A DNA stretch of 64,000 nucleotides from Acidobacteriota bacterium (GTDB lineage Bacteria; Acidobacteriota; Blastocatellia; Pyrinomonadales; Pyrinomonadaceae). The notes under the pieces were generated by a model that saw only the letters and a list, made by a program, of their open reading frames with translations, did no database searches and was not told the DNA's origin. Within the stretch, counting starts at the first letter, position 1. Each line of letters starts with the position of its first letter. A program made the translations under genes and the position numbers. Shown here piece after piece: positions 7,723-16,428 of this stretch. The DNA lies in contig JAFAZX010000006.1 in assembly GCA_019239425.1 (NCBI GenBank), positions 62,001 through 126,000 on the forward strand, in the 5' to 3' direction.

Positions 7723-10149
7723 ATGAAAGTGTTCGGCCGCGTCTCTCGTTTCGTTCTCTCACTGTCTCTACTCTTAACGTCCTTCCTTTCCCTCGCCCCG
7801 GCGCAGACGGCGACGCCGCAGGCGGAAGCTCCTGTCGTGCGCGTGCCCGGCCTGAAGAAGGCCGTGAAGGTGAGGCGCGACGAGCGCGGCATCCCTTACG
7901 TCGAGGCCGAGGACGAGCTCGACCTCTACTTCGCGCAGGGTTACGTGACGGCGAGCGACCGCCTGTTCCAGATGGACTTGTTCCGGCGGACGGCGCGCGG
8001 CGAGCTGTCGGAGATTTTCGGGAAGGCGGCGCTCGAAGAGGACAAGCGGCGGCGCGCGTACGGCTTGGCGCAGGCGGCCGAAGCCTCGGTCGCGCAGGCC
8101 GCGCCCGCGCAGCGCGCCGTGGTGGAGGCTTACGCGGCCGGCGTCAACGCCTACATCGACTCGCTCGGCGACATGAAGAGCCTCCCCCCGGAGTTTCAAA
8201 TCCTCGGCTACCGCCCGCGCCCCTGGACGCCGGCCGACTCCGCGGCCGTCGGCAAGAACTTCGCCGAGGCGCTCTCGACGAGCTGGATGCTCGACGTCGC
8301 GCGCGCGCTCTTCGTCAACCTCCCGCCCGACAAGGCGGCCGCGCTCTTCCCGGAGGGCTCCCCGCTCGACGTGCTCGTCGTCGGCTCCGACAAGGCGGAG
8401 AAGAAGGCCGCCCCGCGCACCTCGGCCCTCCCGGGACGGGCAAACGTTCAGGAGCTGCTCGCCGAACTCTCTTCGATTCGGCAGACCGAGGAGCGCACGC
8501 GCGCACGCGTCGGCCTCAACGCCGAAGACCTCGCCGCGAGCAACAACTGGGTCGTCTCGGGCAAGCGCACGGCTTCGGGCAAACCCCTGCTCGCCAACGA
8601 CCCGCACCTGCCCGCCTCCGCGCCCTCCATCTGGTACATGATTCACCTGAGCGCGCCGGGCCTGCGCGTCGCGGGCGTGACGGCGGCGGGCGCGCCCGGC
8701 GTCATCATCGGCCACAACGAACGCGTCGCCTGGGGCATGACCAACCTCGGCCCCGACGTGCAGGACGTGTATCGAGAGACCTTCGATCCGCAGAACCCCG
8801 TTAAGTACCAGACGCCTTCGGGCTGGCGCGACGCGGAGGTGCGCCGCGAAGAGATCAAGGTTCGCAAGTCCGCGCTCGGCACGGAGACCGAGGTCGTCCC
8901 GTACGAAGTCGTCGTCACGCGCCACGGCCCCGTCATTCTCAGGAAGGGCGCGGACGCGTTCGCTCTGCGCTGGACGGCGCTCGCGCCCAACGCCACGGAG
9001 TTCGCGGCCTTCTACAAGCTGAACCGCGCGCGCAACTGGAAGGAGTTCTCCGACGCGCTCAAGGACTACGGCGGCCCCACGCAGAACTTCGTCTACGCGG
9101 ACGTGGACGGGCACATCGGCTACTACGGCGCCGGCCTCATCCCCGTCCGTTCGAGCGGCGACGGCAGTCTGCCTTACGACGGCTCGAAGGAAGAGGGCGA
9201 GTGGAAGGGCTTCATCCCGCACGCCGAGCTGCCGCACGTCCTCGACCCGCCGTCCGGCATCATCGTCACGGCCAACAGCCGCGTCGTCGGGCGCGACTAC
9301 CCGCACTTCCTCACGCACGCCTGGGCGCCGCCCACGCGCTCGCGCCGCATCTACGACCTGCTCGCGGCCAGACAGAAGCTGACGGCCGAAGACTTCCGCG
9401 CCGTGCAAGGTGACGCCTACACCATCTCCGGCGCGACCTTCGCGCGCGAGGCGGCGAAGGTCGCGCGCGAGGCCGGCTTAGACGCGAAGGACGAGAAGTG
9501 GCGCGAGACCGTGAGGCTCTTCGAATCGTGGGACGGCCAGCTCGACGCGGACGCGCGAGCGCCTCGGATCGCCTTCGAGATGGCCGCCGTCTTCCGCTCG
9601 AAGATTCTGGCGGGCGCGCTCGGCGCGGACTTGGCGAAGGAGTACCGCTGGCCCGCGAGCGCAATCTTCTTCGACCGCGTCATACAGGAACGACCGAAGG
9701 AGTGGCTGCCGAAGGAGTACGGCTCTTACGCGGAGTTGCTCGACGCCGCGCACACGGAGGCGCGCGCGGCTTTGACGAAGGCACTCGGGCCGGACGAGAC
9801 GAAATGGACTTGGGGCGCGCGGCTCAACGTCAGCTTCCCGCACCCGCTCGCCGGCGTGCCGCTCATCGGGAAGCAGTTCCAGATCGCGCCGTTCCCGCAG
9901 AGGGGCGGCGGCGGGCTGTTCGCCGCGCCGAACGTGGGCGCGTCGGTCTCGATGCGCCTCATCGCAGACACCTCCGACTGGGACAAGACGCGGCACGGCA
10001 TCGCGCTCGGCGTCTCGGGCGACCCGCGCAGCCCGCACTGGCAGGATCAGCTCGAAGACTGGCGGGCGGCTAACCCGCGCGTCTTCCCTTTCACGCCCGG
10101 GTCGGTCGCGCGCTCGGCGCAGGCGGCCCTGACGCTGCTGCCGAAGTAG
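7723..10149 (+). CDS. Penicillin acylase family hydrolase (Ntn-type)
   Basis: 808 residues with a signal peptide to about residue 28. The family is a self-cleaving N-terminal nucleophile hydrolase that cuts amide bonds of beta-lactams or acyl-homoserine lactones. Ser273 in AASNNWVVSG is the expected new N-terminal nucleophile after removal of a spacer, with the usual SNNW context. Upstream, EAEDELDLYFAQGYVTASDR is typical of the alpha chain. Downstream NDPHL, GAPGVIIGHNERVAWGMTN and the Asn-rich beta chain are present. thpR begins two bases after its stop, so the two are co-transcribed. The natural substrate is not known. Confidence 0.92.
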   Translation: MKVFGRVSRFVLSLSLLLTSFLSLAPAQTATPQAEAPVVRVPGLKKAVKVRRDERGIPYVEAEDELDLYFAQGYVTASDRLFQMDLFRRTARGELSEIFGKAALEEDKRRRAYGLAQAAEASVAQAAPAQRAVVEAYAAGVNAYIDSLGDMKSLPPEFQILGYRPRPWTPADSAAVGKNFAEALSTSWMLDVARALFVNLPPDKAAALFPEGSPLDVLVVGSDKAEKKAAPRTSALPGRANVQELLAELSSIRQTEERTRARVGLNAEDLAASNNWVVSGKRTASGKPLLANDPHLPASAPSIWYMIHLSAPGLRVAGVTAAGAPGVIIGHNERVAWGMTNLGPDVQDVYRETFDPQNPVKYQTPSGWRDAEVRREEIKVRKSALGTETEVVPYEVVVTRHGPVILRKGADAFALRWTALAPNATEFAAFYKLNRARNWKEFSDALKDYGGPTQNFVYADVDGHIGYYGAGLIPVRSSGDGSLPYDGSKEEGEWKGFIPHAELPHVLDPPSGIIVTANSRVVGRDYPHFLTHAWAPPTRSRRIYDLLAARQKLTAEDFRAVQGDAYTISGATFAREAAKVAREAGLDAKDEKWRETVRLFESWDGQLDADARAPRIAFEMAAVFRSKILAGALGADLAKEYRWPASAIFFDRVIQERPKEWLPKEYGSYAELLDAAHTEARAALTKALGPDETKWTWGARLNVSFPHPLAGVPLIGKQFQIAPFPQRGGGGLFAAPNVGASVSMRLIADTSDWDKTRHGIALGVSGDPRSPHWQDQLEDWRAANPRVFPFTPGSVARSAQAALTLLPK

Positions 10150-10151
10150 AG

Positions 10152-10736
10152 ATGAGCGAGGGCGAGGGCATCCGCGTCTTCTGCGCCGCCGAGCTGCCCC
10201 GCGAGGTGCGCGAGGCCGCGGCCGCGCACGCCGCGCGCCTGCGCAGAGACTTCCCCGACGCACGCGCGGGCTGGGCCAGGCCCGAGGGACTTCATATAAC
10301 CTTGAAGTTCATCGGCGAGGTCGGCGCGCCGCGCGTCGAAGTCCTCTCACGAGCGGCCGCCGCCGCCGTCAAAGAGTTCGAGCGCTTCCCCCTCACAATC
10401 GAAGAGGCGGGCACGTTCCCGCCTCGCGGCGCGGCGCGCGTGCTGTGGCTCGGGGTGAAGGACGACTCGGGTCAGCTCGCCCTACTTCAACGTAGGCTCG
10501 AACAGGAGTGCGAGGCCGCCGGCTTCCCGCGCGAGGGGCGCGCCTTCAGACCGCACCTCACCCTCGCGCGCCTGCGCGCGCCCGCGCAAGCCCTCTCCGA
10601 AGCGCACCGGAAGGCGACGTTCGGCCCCCACCACTTTCAAGTAGACGAACTCCTCGTCATGCGCAGCGAGCTCGGCCCCGGCGGCTCGCGCTACACGCCC
10701 CTTTCGCGCCACGCGCTCTCATCATGCAAAGAGTAA
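10152..10736 (+). CDS. thpR: RNA 2',3'-cyclic phosphodiesterase (2H family)
   Basis: 194 residues. Both catalytic HxT motifs of the 2H phosphoesterase family are present: His48-Ile-Thr50 in GLHITLKFIGEV and His133-Leu-Thr135 in RPHLTLARLR. The family opens 2',3'-cyclic phosphates on RNA ends and can join 2'-5' links in vitro. Its start is two bases past the acylase stop. Its stop codon touches a family A palindrome, which may end the transcript. Confidence 0.93.
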   Translation: MSEGEGIRVFCAAELPREVREAAAAHAARLRRDFPDARAGWARPEGLHITLKFIGEVGAPRVEVLSRAAAAAVKEFERFPLTIEEAGTFPPRGAARVLWLGVKDDSGQLALLQRRLEQECEAAGFPREGRAFRPHLTLARLRAPAQALSEAHRKATFGPHHFQVDELLVMRSELGPGGSRYTPLSRHALSSCKE

Positions 10737-10814
10737 TTTAACCACAGAGACACAGAGGCACAGCTTGAAGTTCATGACTCAACAAGCCGTGCCTCTGTGT
10801 CTCTGCGGTTAAAT
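10736..10814. repeat. Intergenic palindrome, family A
   Basis: Arms around TTTAACCACAGAGACACAGA and its complement; the left arm starts at the thpR stop codon. It sits between the convergent thpR and SPFH genes, where it could serve as a two-way transcription stop. It has no proper T-run beyond TTAAATT. Confidence 0.9.
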
Positions 10815-10836
10815 TCTATCTCGACGCTCAAGCGAC

Positions 10837-11850
10837 TCAGCCGTTCGGCAACTGCCGCGGCCTCACCTGCGGCGGCGGGCTGTCGTCGCGGCGCTTCTCG
10901 CCGGTCTCGGCAAACATCTCTTTGAGGGCTCCGATGCTGGAGAGCATGGCCGTGGCCTCGACCGGCATGAAGATGACCTTCGAGTTCTGGCCGCGCGACA
11001 TCTCCTTCAAACTCTCGATGTAGCGCTGCGTGATGAGGTACTGCGCGGGGTTGCCGTGGTCGAGCATCACGCGCGCGACCTGCGCGATGGCCTCGGCCTC
11101 GGCCTCGGCGTTGCGCAGGCGCGCCTGCGCCGCGCCCTCCGCGCTGAGGATGGACGACTGCTTCTCGCCCTCGGCCCGCGTAATCGCCGCCTGCTTCTCG
11201 CCCTCGGCCCGCGTGATGGCGGCCTGGCGCTCGCCCTCGGCCTGCAGCACCAGCGCGCGGCGCGTGCGCTCGGCGGTCATCTGCTTCTCCATCGTGACGC
11301 GCACGTCGTCGGGCGGCGTGATGTTCTTCACGTCCACGCGCGTCACCTTCACGCCCCACTTGTCCGTCGCCTCGTCGAGGATGATGCGCAGCTTGTTGTT
11401 GATCTGGTCGCGCTGCGAGAGCGTGTGGTCTAAGTCCATCTCGCCGATGACGGCGCGCATGCCCGTGATGGTCAGCTGGATGATGGCGCCGACGAGGTCG
11501 GCGACTTCGTAGACGGCCTTGACCGCGTCGGTGACCTGCCAGTAGACGACCGAATCGACGTGGATGGTCACGTTGTCGCGCGTGATGACGGGCTGCGGCG
11601 GGAGGTCGATGAACTTCTCGCGCAGGTCGATGGATGTCTGCCCCGGCCGCTCGTACGTCCAGTAGATGCTGCGCGGCTTGTCGAGGAACGGGACGATGAC
11701 GTTCAGGCCGCTCCCCGCGACGCGGCTGAAGCGCCCCAGCCTCTCGATGAGCATGACGGTCGCCTGCGGCACGATCTTAATGGTCTTCGCCGCGATGACC
11801 AGCGTCGCGATGGCGATGAAGAGGAAGAAGAACAGGATGCCGATTTCCAT
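10837..11850 (-). CDS. SPFH/band-7 (stomatin-like) membrane protein
   Basis: 337 residues with one N-terminal membrane helix (about residues 4-25, LFFFLFIAIATLVIAA). The SPFH domain follows (VPQATVMLIERLGRFSRV, then DNVTIHVDSVVYWQV). A long alanine/glutamate/arginine coiled coil then shows the tandem ITRAEGEKQAA repeats of this family. Such proteins form large membrane rings that organise lipid patches and protease complexes (HflK/QmcA relatives). GGAGGT precedes the start. No NfeD-type partner gene is next to it. Confidence 0.92.
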   Translation of the reverse strand: MEIGILFFFLFIAIATLVIAAKTIKIVPQATVMLIERLGRFSRVAGSGLNVIVPFLDKPRSIYWTYERPGQTSIDLREKFIDLPPQPVITRDNVTIHVDSVVYWQVTDAVKAVYEVADLVGAIIQLTITGMRAVIGEMDLDHTLSQRDQINNKLRIILDEATDKWGVKVTRVDVKNITPPDDVRVTMEKQMTAERTRRALVLQAEGERQAAITRAEGEKQAAITRAEGEKQSSILSAEGAAQARLRNAEAEAEAIAQVARVMLDHGNPAQYLITQRYIESLKEMSRGQNSKVIFMPVEATAMLSSIGALKEMFAETGEKRRDDSPPPQVRPRQLPNG

Positions 11851-11932
11851 GTGACCTCCGGGGGAAGCTTATTCTTAAATTTGAACTTCCAAACTCTTAA
11901 GGCAGGCACGCGCGAGACTATAACGGATTGGC

Positions 11933-13327
11933 TCAGGCTTTTGGAAGAGTCTCGGGCGGAGGTCGCCATCCGCCGAGCGCCTCTTCAATAACCTTCGCCG
12001 CTTCGAGCACACGCCGCTCGTCGTGCGGGCGGCCGACGACCTGCACGCCGACGGGCAGGCCCGAGGCGTCGCGCCCCGCGGGCACGGAGGCGGCCGGCAG
12101 GTCGTAGACGTTCGCGGCGTGCGCGTCAGAGAAGGCGCGGAAGGTCGGGACGCTCCGGCCCCCGACCTCGACGCGCCCGAACTCTTCGTGCCGGAAGGCG
12201 GGCGTTGCCCCGACAGGCGCGACGAAGAGCGGCGTCCGCTCCATCCAGCGCAGAAGTGTCTCGCGCACGCGGTCGCGCTCCTCCCACGCCGCGAGAATCT
12301 TCTCCAGAGGCGGCTCGCCCCAACGCCCCGCGCGTTCGAGGATGACGCGAGCCGCGCGCCCGGCCTCCTCTTCCCTGCCCACGTAAGTCCCGCGCACGAA
12401 TCTCTGCGTCGCGTACTCGAAGAGCGGGAGCCAAAGGTTCGTCGCCTCGAAGACGCCGGGCGGCACCTCTTCCTCAACTTCCAGCCCGGCGTCTTTCAAC
12501 GCGCGCGCCGCGCTCCCGACCGCCGCGCGCGTCTCGGCGGTCACGTCGTCCCCGACGTAGAAGGCAACGCGCGCCCCCTTCAAAGTCTCCCGCGCGGTGC
12601 TTTCGCCGGAGAGGATGCCGTAAAAGAGGGTCAGGTCTTCGACCGTGCGCGCGAGCGGGCCGAGCGTCGCGCCGAGCGAGTGGAGGCCGGACATCGGAGG
12701 CATGTGGCCGCCGCGCGGCACGCGCCCCGCCGTCGGCTTCAAGCCCGCGACGCCGCAGAAGTGCGCGGGGATGCGAATAGAGCCCGCGAGGTCGCTCCCC
12801 AGACTCCCCGCCGTCATGCACGCGGCGACGGCCGCCGCGCAGCCGCCGCTCGAACCGCCCGGCGTGCGTTCGAGGTCGTGCGGGTTGTTCGTCCGACCGA
12901 AGACGGGATTCTCGGACGTGTAGTCGAGCGCGAACTCCGGGCAGTTCGTCTTACCCAAAATCAGGGCGCCCGCCGCGCGCAGACGCGCCACGGCCGGCGC
13001 GTCCTCCGCGGGCACGTAGTCCGCGCGCACGCGCGACCCGCAGGCGGTGCGCACGCCGCGCACGTCCACCGTGTCCTTCACCGTGACGGGCACGCCCCAC
13101 AACTCGCCCGAAGGCCCGCCGCGCGCGACGGCGGCCTCCGCCTCCCTTGCTCGTTGAAGCACGTCGGGCGCGAGCGTCACGACGGCGTTGAGCGTCTGGT
13201 TAACTTCCTCGATGCGGCGCAGGTGCGCCTCGGCCACCTCGACCGGCGAGACCTCGCGCGCGCGTATCAGGAGTGCGAGTTCGGCCGCGGACAGACTCGT
13301 CAACTCTTGAGCTTCGGGACTGTTCAT
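11933..13327 (-). CDS. Amidase signature family enzyme
   Basis: 464 residues. The Ser-cisSer-Lys triad is visible as Lys84 (VTVKDTVDV), the GGSSGG loop near residues 157-162 and Ser183 in SDLAGSIRIPAHFCGVAG. The family includes GatA and stand-alone amidases. No gatB or gatC lies nearby, so a stand-alone amide hydrolase is more likely than the tRNA amidotransferase subunit. Its ATG overlaps the stop of the preceding P-loop gene, tying it to the LysR operon. Substrate unknown. Confidence 0.88.
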   Translation of the reverse strand: MNSPEAQELTSLSAAELALLIRAREVSPVEVAEAHLRRIEEVNQTLNAVVTLAPDVLQRAREAEAAVARGGPSGELWGVPVTVKDTVDVRGVRTACGSRVRADYVPAEDAPAVARLRAAGALILGKTNCPEFALDYTSENPVFGRTNNPHDLERTPGGSSGGCAAAVAACMTAGSLGSDLAGSIRIPAHFCGVAGLKPTAGRVPRGGHMPPMSGLHSLGATLGPLARTVEDLTLFYGILSGESTARETLKGARVAFYVGDDVTAETRAAVGSAARALKDAGLEVEEEVPPGVFEATNLWLPLFEYATQRFVRGTYVGREEEAGRAARVILERAGRWGEPPLEKILAAWEERDRVRETLLRWMERTPLFVAPVGATPAFRHEEFGRVEVGGRSVPTFRAFSDAHAANVYDLPAASVPAGRDASGLPVGVQVVGRPHDERRVLEAAKVIEEALGGWRPPPETLPKA

Positions 13328-13839
13328 TCGACCTCCGCCAGAAACTTCTCGGCCTCCGCGCTGGAACGTAGCCTGTATATCCGCTTGCTTTCGGCAAGCG
13401 CCCCGAGCCGCTCAAGCACCTTCGGGCGGCTGCGCCGTGGGTAGTTCCAGACCCAGAGCAGGAAGATGAGGAAGTCCTTGTTGAGCTGCTCGTGACAGCC
13501 CTCGCCCATGTCCGGCCGGCTCGTCCCCTTGTACCTCAACGAACGCTTGACGATGCGCCAAGTGCAGACCGCGCGCGGCAGGTCGAGAAAGATGACCGTG
13601 TCGCAGGCCGCGAGCCTCACGTCGAGCGTGCCCGAGTAGTTGCCGTCCATCACCCACGCCTCGCCCGCGCACAACTCTTCGACCGTGCGGCGCCACTCGT
13701 CCTTCGGCGGCTCGACCCAGCCCGGCCGCCAGTAGGCGCGGTCGAGGTGTATGACCGGCAGCCCGAGCCGCTCGCCCAGCCTGCGGGCGAACGTGGACTT
13801 GCCCGCGCCGCCCGAGCCGATGACCAGCACACGCCTCAT
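13324..13839 (-). CDS. P-loop nucleotide kinase-like protein (topology-modulation/FlaR-like)
   Basis: 171 residues from ATG at 13839, which overlaps the LysR stop as ATGA. This start places the Walker A motif (VLVIGSGGAGKSTFARRL) at the very N-terminus, as in the small kinases annotated as DNA topology modulation proteins. IHLDRAYWRPGWVEPP and WVMDGNYSGTLDVRL are typical of that group, and RPDMGEGCHEQ lies in the lid region. The longer upstream frame is arginine-rich and rejected. Phosphate acceptor unknown. Confidence 0.82.
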   Translation of the reverse strand: MRRVLVIGSGGAGKSTFARRLGERLGLPVIHLDRAYWRPGWVEPPKDEWRRTVEELCAGEAWVMDGNYSGTLDVRLAACDTVIFLDLPRAVCTWRIVKRSLRYKGTSRPDMGEGCHEQLNKDFLIFLLWVWNYPRRSRPKVLERLGALAESKRIYRLRSSAEAEKFLAEVE

Positions 13840-14732
13840 GCGCGCGAGCCGTGCCGCTGTAGAAGCTCGACGAACTTCCGCGCGGCCGTCGAGAGCGCGC
13901 GGTCGCTGCGGTAGACGACGCCGACGGCGCGCTCCCACTCCGGCTCGACCAGAGGCACGACCGCGAGTTGGCCCGAACGCCTCTCGTCCAGAACGGACGG
14001 GCGCGGCACGACGGCCACGCCGAGGCCGACCTCGACGGCGCGCTTGATGGTCTCGATGTTGTCGAACTCCGCGACGCGCTGGACTGCGACGTTGTGCGCG
14101 CGCAGGATGCGGTCGGTGGCGCGGCGCGTCGGGATGTCGCGCTCGAAGTGGACGAAGTTCTGCCCCTGCAGGTCGGCCGCGCGCAGCTTCTTGCGCCGGG
14201 CGAGCGGGTGCTCCGGGCGCGAGATGAAGACGAGGCGGTCGCCGCCGAGCGGCACGACCTCCAGCCCGCGCCGCTTCTCGGGGTAGGCGACGACGCCGAG
14301 GTCGACGGCCCCGCCCAGCACGTCGCGGACGACGCGCGTGGTGCGGCTGTATTCGAGGTCGATCTTCGCGCGCGGGTAGAGCCCCATGAACTCGCGCACG
14401 ACGGGCGGCAGCTCGTGCAGGCCGACGCTGTAGACGGTGGCGACGCGCACCGTCCCGCCGACCGTCCCCGAGAGTTGCCGCATGCTCTCTTCGAGCCGGC
14501 CGTACGCCTGCAAGACCTCGCGGCTGGCCTCGTAGAAGGCCTCGCCCTCCTGCGTCAGGTGCAGCTCGCGCCGGCCGCGGACGCGCTCCAGGAGGCGCCG
14601 CTTGAACCTGCCCTCCAGCCCGCGCACCTGCTGGCTGACGGCCGACTGCGTGACGAAGTTGCGCTCGGCGGCCTGCGAGAAGCTCCGCGTCTCGACCAGG
14701 TCGCAGAAGATTTTGAGAGTCTCGATTTGCAT
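13836..14732 (-). CDS. LysR family transcriptional regulator
   Basis: 298 residues. The N-terminal winged helix (about 1-65) carries the LysR signature SFSQAAERNFVTQSAVSQQV. The effector-binding domain follows (about 90-295), beginning TVRVATVYSVGLHELPP, as in CysB/CynR-type members. It is the first gene of a tightly overlapping set with the P-loop and amidase genes, so it may control its own operon. The start codon lies only two bases from a palindromic repeat that has replaced any normal Shine-Dalgarno site. Confidence 0.9.
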   Translation of the reverse strand: MQIETLKIFCDLVETRSFSQAAERNFVTQSAVSQQVRGLEGRFKRRLLERVRGRRELHLTQEGEAFYEASREVLQAYGRLEESMRQLSGTVGGTVRVATVYSVGLHELPPVVREFMGLYPRAKIDLEYSRTTRVVRDVLGGAVDLGVVAYPEKRRGLEVVPLGGDRLVFISRPEHPLARRKKLRAADLQGQNFVHFERDIPTRRATDRILRAHNVAVQRVAEFDNIETIKRAVEVGLGVAVVPRPSVLDERRSGQLAVVPLVEPEWERAVGVVYRSDRALSTAARKFVELLQRHGSRA

Positions 14733-14734
14733 GA

Positions 14735-14829
14735 TTAGCTATTGACTGTTAGCTCTTAGCTAGATGCCTTCTATAACGAAGCCGGTTGCCGGTCTGTTTC
14801 GGCTAACAGCTAACAGCCAATAGCCAACG
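14735..14829. repeat. Intergenic palindrome, family D (GTTAGCT-type)
   Basis: The left arm, about 14735-14765, reads TAGCTATTGACTGTTAGCTC. The right arm, 14800-14829, is its imperfect complement (GGCTAACAGCTAACAGCCAA). The arms carry tandem seven-base GTTAGCT-like words. It lies between the divergent LysR and Coq4-like genes and forms the immediate LysR leader. Confidence 0.85.
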
Positions 14830-14900
14830 GCACATATAAGAACTGCTCAGATGTTTGCCCTACATTTTTCATTTTATCTTATATCCCCCGGGGACTTAAA

Positions 14901-15563
14901 ATGGAATCCATCGGAGAAGGCGAGATGCACGAGCAGGTGACACACGTGGCGGGGCGCGGCGCGGCTTTGTACGCGCCCGAATTGACGCTCGGCGAAGCGC
15001 GCAGGCTCTACTTCGAGTCGAACGGGTTCGGCGAGGACGGCGGGTATGAGGAGCGCTGGATCAAGGTCAAAGTCTGGCGGCTGCCGGTCTGGCTCCCGAA
15101 CACGGAGGGGCGGCGCAAGGCCGTGCGCCTGCACGACCTGCATCACATCGTGACCGAGTACCCGACGACCTGGCGCGGCGAGGCGGAGATTTCCGCCTGG
15201 GAGATAGGCGGCGGCGGCCTGCGCCGTTACTACGCGGGCTGGCTGCTCGATTTGATGAACGTCGCGCAGGGGCTGCTCATAAACCCGCGCGGGCTCTACC
15301 GGGCCTTCATGCGCGGGCGCAGGAGCAAGAACCTCTACTCGCTGGAGTTCACGGAAGAGTTGCTCGCGCACAGGGTCGGCGAGTTTCGCGAGCGCCTGCT
15401 CCCCGCGAAAGAAGCGTGCGCGCGCCCTTCGGCGCGCGACCGCGCGGCCTTCGCCTTCTGGGCGCTGGCGGGCGTCGCGTCTTACTTCGGCGCCCTGCTC
15501 GCGGCGTTCTCGCCGCTCCTGCTGCTGATGCTGATACTCCTGCGCGCGCGCGGACTCTTTTGA
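14901..15563 (+). CDS. Coq4-like protein with two C-terminal membrane helices
   Basis: 220 residues. Residues 78-94 contain HDLHH, eleven residues, then Glu (H78, D79, H82, E94). This exactly fits HDxxH-x11-E, the zinc-ligand signature of Coq4, the quinone-pathway protein that takes part in C1 decarboxylation/hydroxylation of ubiquinone precursors. The PT and GE positions inside the motif also agree. The family is usually soluble or peripheral; here two hydrophobic stretches (about 183-217) would anchor it. It lies 170 bases before sdhC, whose complex passes electrons to quinone. Assignment rests on the motif, size and PT/GE pattern. Confidence 0.6.
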   Translation: MESIGEGEMHEQVTHVAGRGAALYAPELTLGEARRLYFESNGFGEDGGYEERWIKVKVWRLPVWLPNTEGRRKAVRLHDLHHIVTEYPTTWRGEAEISAWEIGGGGLRRYYAGWLLDLMNVAQGLLINPRGLYRAFMRGRRSKNLYSLEFTEELLAHRVGEFRERLLPAKEACARPSARDRAAFAFWALAGVASYFGALLAAFSPLLLLMLILLRARGLF

Positions 15564-15635
15564 GCGACGGCACGAAGCGCGAGCGGTTCGGCCCGGAGGT
15601 TTCGGAGGTGGGATTCGCGCCGGAGGCGCGTGCGA

Positions 15636-15663
15636 TTGCTTTTCCGCGTCGCGTCGTTATAAT
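15636..15663 (+). promoter_or_regulatory. Probable sigma-70 promoter of the sdh operon
   Basis: TTGCTT at 15636-15641 and a perfect TATAAT at 15658-15663, spaced 16 bases, lie about 70 bases before the sdhC start. They are outside the upstream coding region. Assigned by consensus only. Confidence 0.6.
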
Positions 15664-15734
15664 CATGGCCGACCTGCCAAACAACAAAGCAACAACGCTG
15701 CGGCGCGCGAGCCGCGAAGGAGAGGCACTCTGAC

Positions 15735-16427
15735 ATGGCCGTCCGTCTGAGCAGTACGTTCGTTTTCAGGAAGCTTCACCAATTGACGGGCATCCTCCCG
15801 CTCGGCATCTTCCTGCTGGAGCACTTCTACACCAACTCGAAGGCGATGACGGTGGTTAACGGCACGCCGGGCCTGGAGTTCAACAAGGCCGTCGCCGACC
15901 TCCAGTCGATCCCTTATATCATCTTCATCGAGATCGGCGGCATCTTCATCCCGCTCATCTACCACGCGGTCTACGGCCTCTTCATCACGTGGGAGATGCG
16001 GCCGAACAACGTCTCGTACCCCTACCCGCGGAACTGGTTCTACACCATCCAGCGCGTGACGGGCATCATCCTCTTCTTCTTCATCACGTTCCACGTACTG
16101 AACTTCCGCTTCGGGCTCATCCCCGGCCTCAACGACAAGTCGGTCGCCGACCATTCGGACATGGCCTACGACATCGTCAGCGGCGAGTTCGCCAACTGGA
16201 CGATCTTCGCCGTCTACCTCGTCGGCATCACGGCGACCGTGTGGCACCTCGCCAACGGCCTGTGGCTCTTCGCGGTGGACTGGGGCATCGTCATCGGCGA
16301 GCGCGCGCAGCGCTTTGCCGGCTACGCCTGCATCGCCGTCGGCCTGCTGCTCCTCGTCGTCGGCATCAACGCGCAGGTGGCTTTCATCCACAAGGGCGGA
16401 CTGCTCGGACTGATAGGACTCGCATAA
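15735..16427 (+). CDS. sdhC: Succinate dehydrogenase cytochrome b558 subunit
   Basis: 230 residues with five hydrophobic helices, matching the single-subunit, di-haem cytochrome b558 anchor of Bacillus-type complex II rather than the split SdhC/SdhD of Escherichia coli. FRKLHQLTGILPLGIFLLEH near the N-terminus and YTIQRVTGIILFFFITFHV in the middle hold conserved histidines suited to haem ligation. The membrane part takes electrons from SdhB to quinone, usually menaquinone in this type. sdhA starts one base after the stop. Confidence 0.93.
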   Translation: MAVRLSSTFVFRKLHQLTGILPLGIFLLEHFYTNSKAMTVVNGTPGLEFNKAVADLQSIPYIIFIEIGGIFIPLIYHAVYGLFITWEMRPNNVSYPYPRNWFYTIQRVTGIILFFFITFHVLNFRFGLIPGLNDKSVADHSDMAYDIVSGEFANWTIFAVYLVGITATVWHLANGLWLFAVDWGIVIGERAQRFAGYACIAVGLLLLVVGINAQVAFIHKGGLLGLIGLA

Positions 16428-16428
16428 C

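Noticed and set aside
11933..13327. GatA subunit of the tRNA amidotransferase
   Set aside because: The amidase signature fits, but gatB and gatC are absent and the gene belongs to a LysR-led operon.
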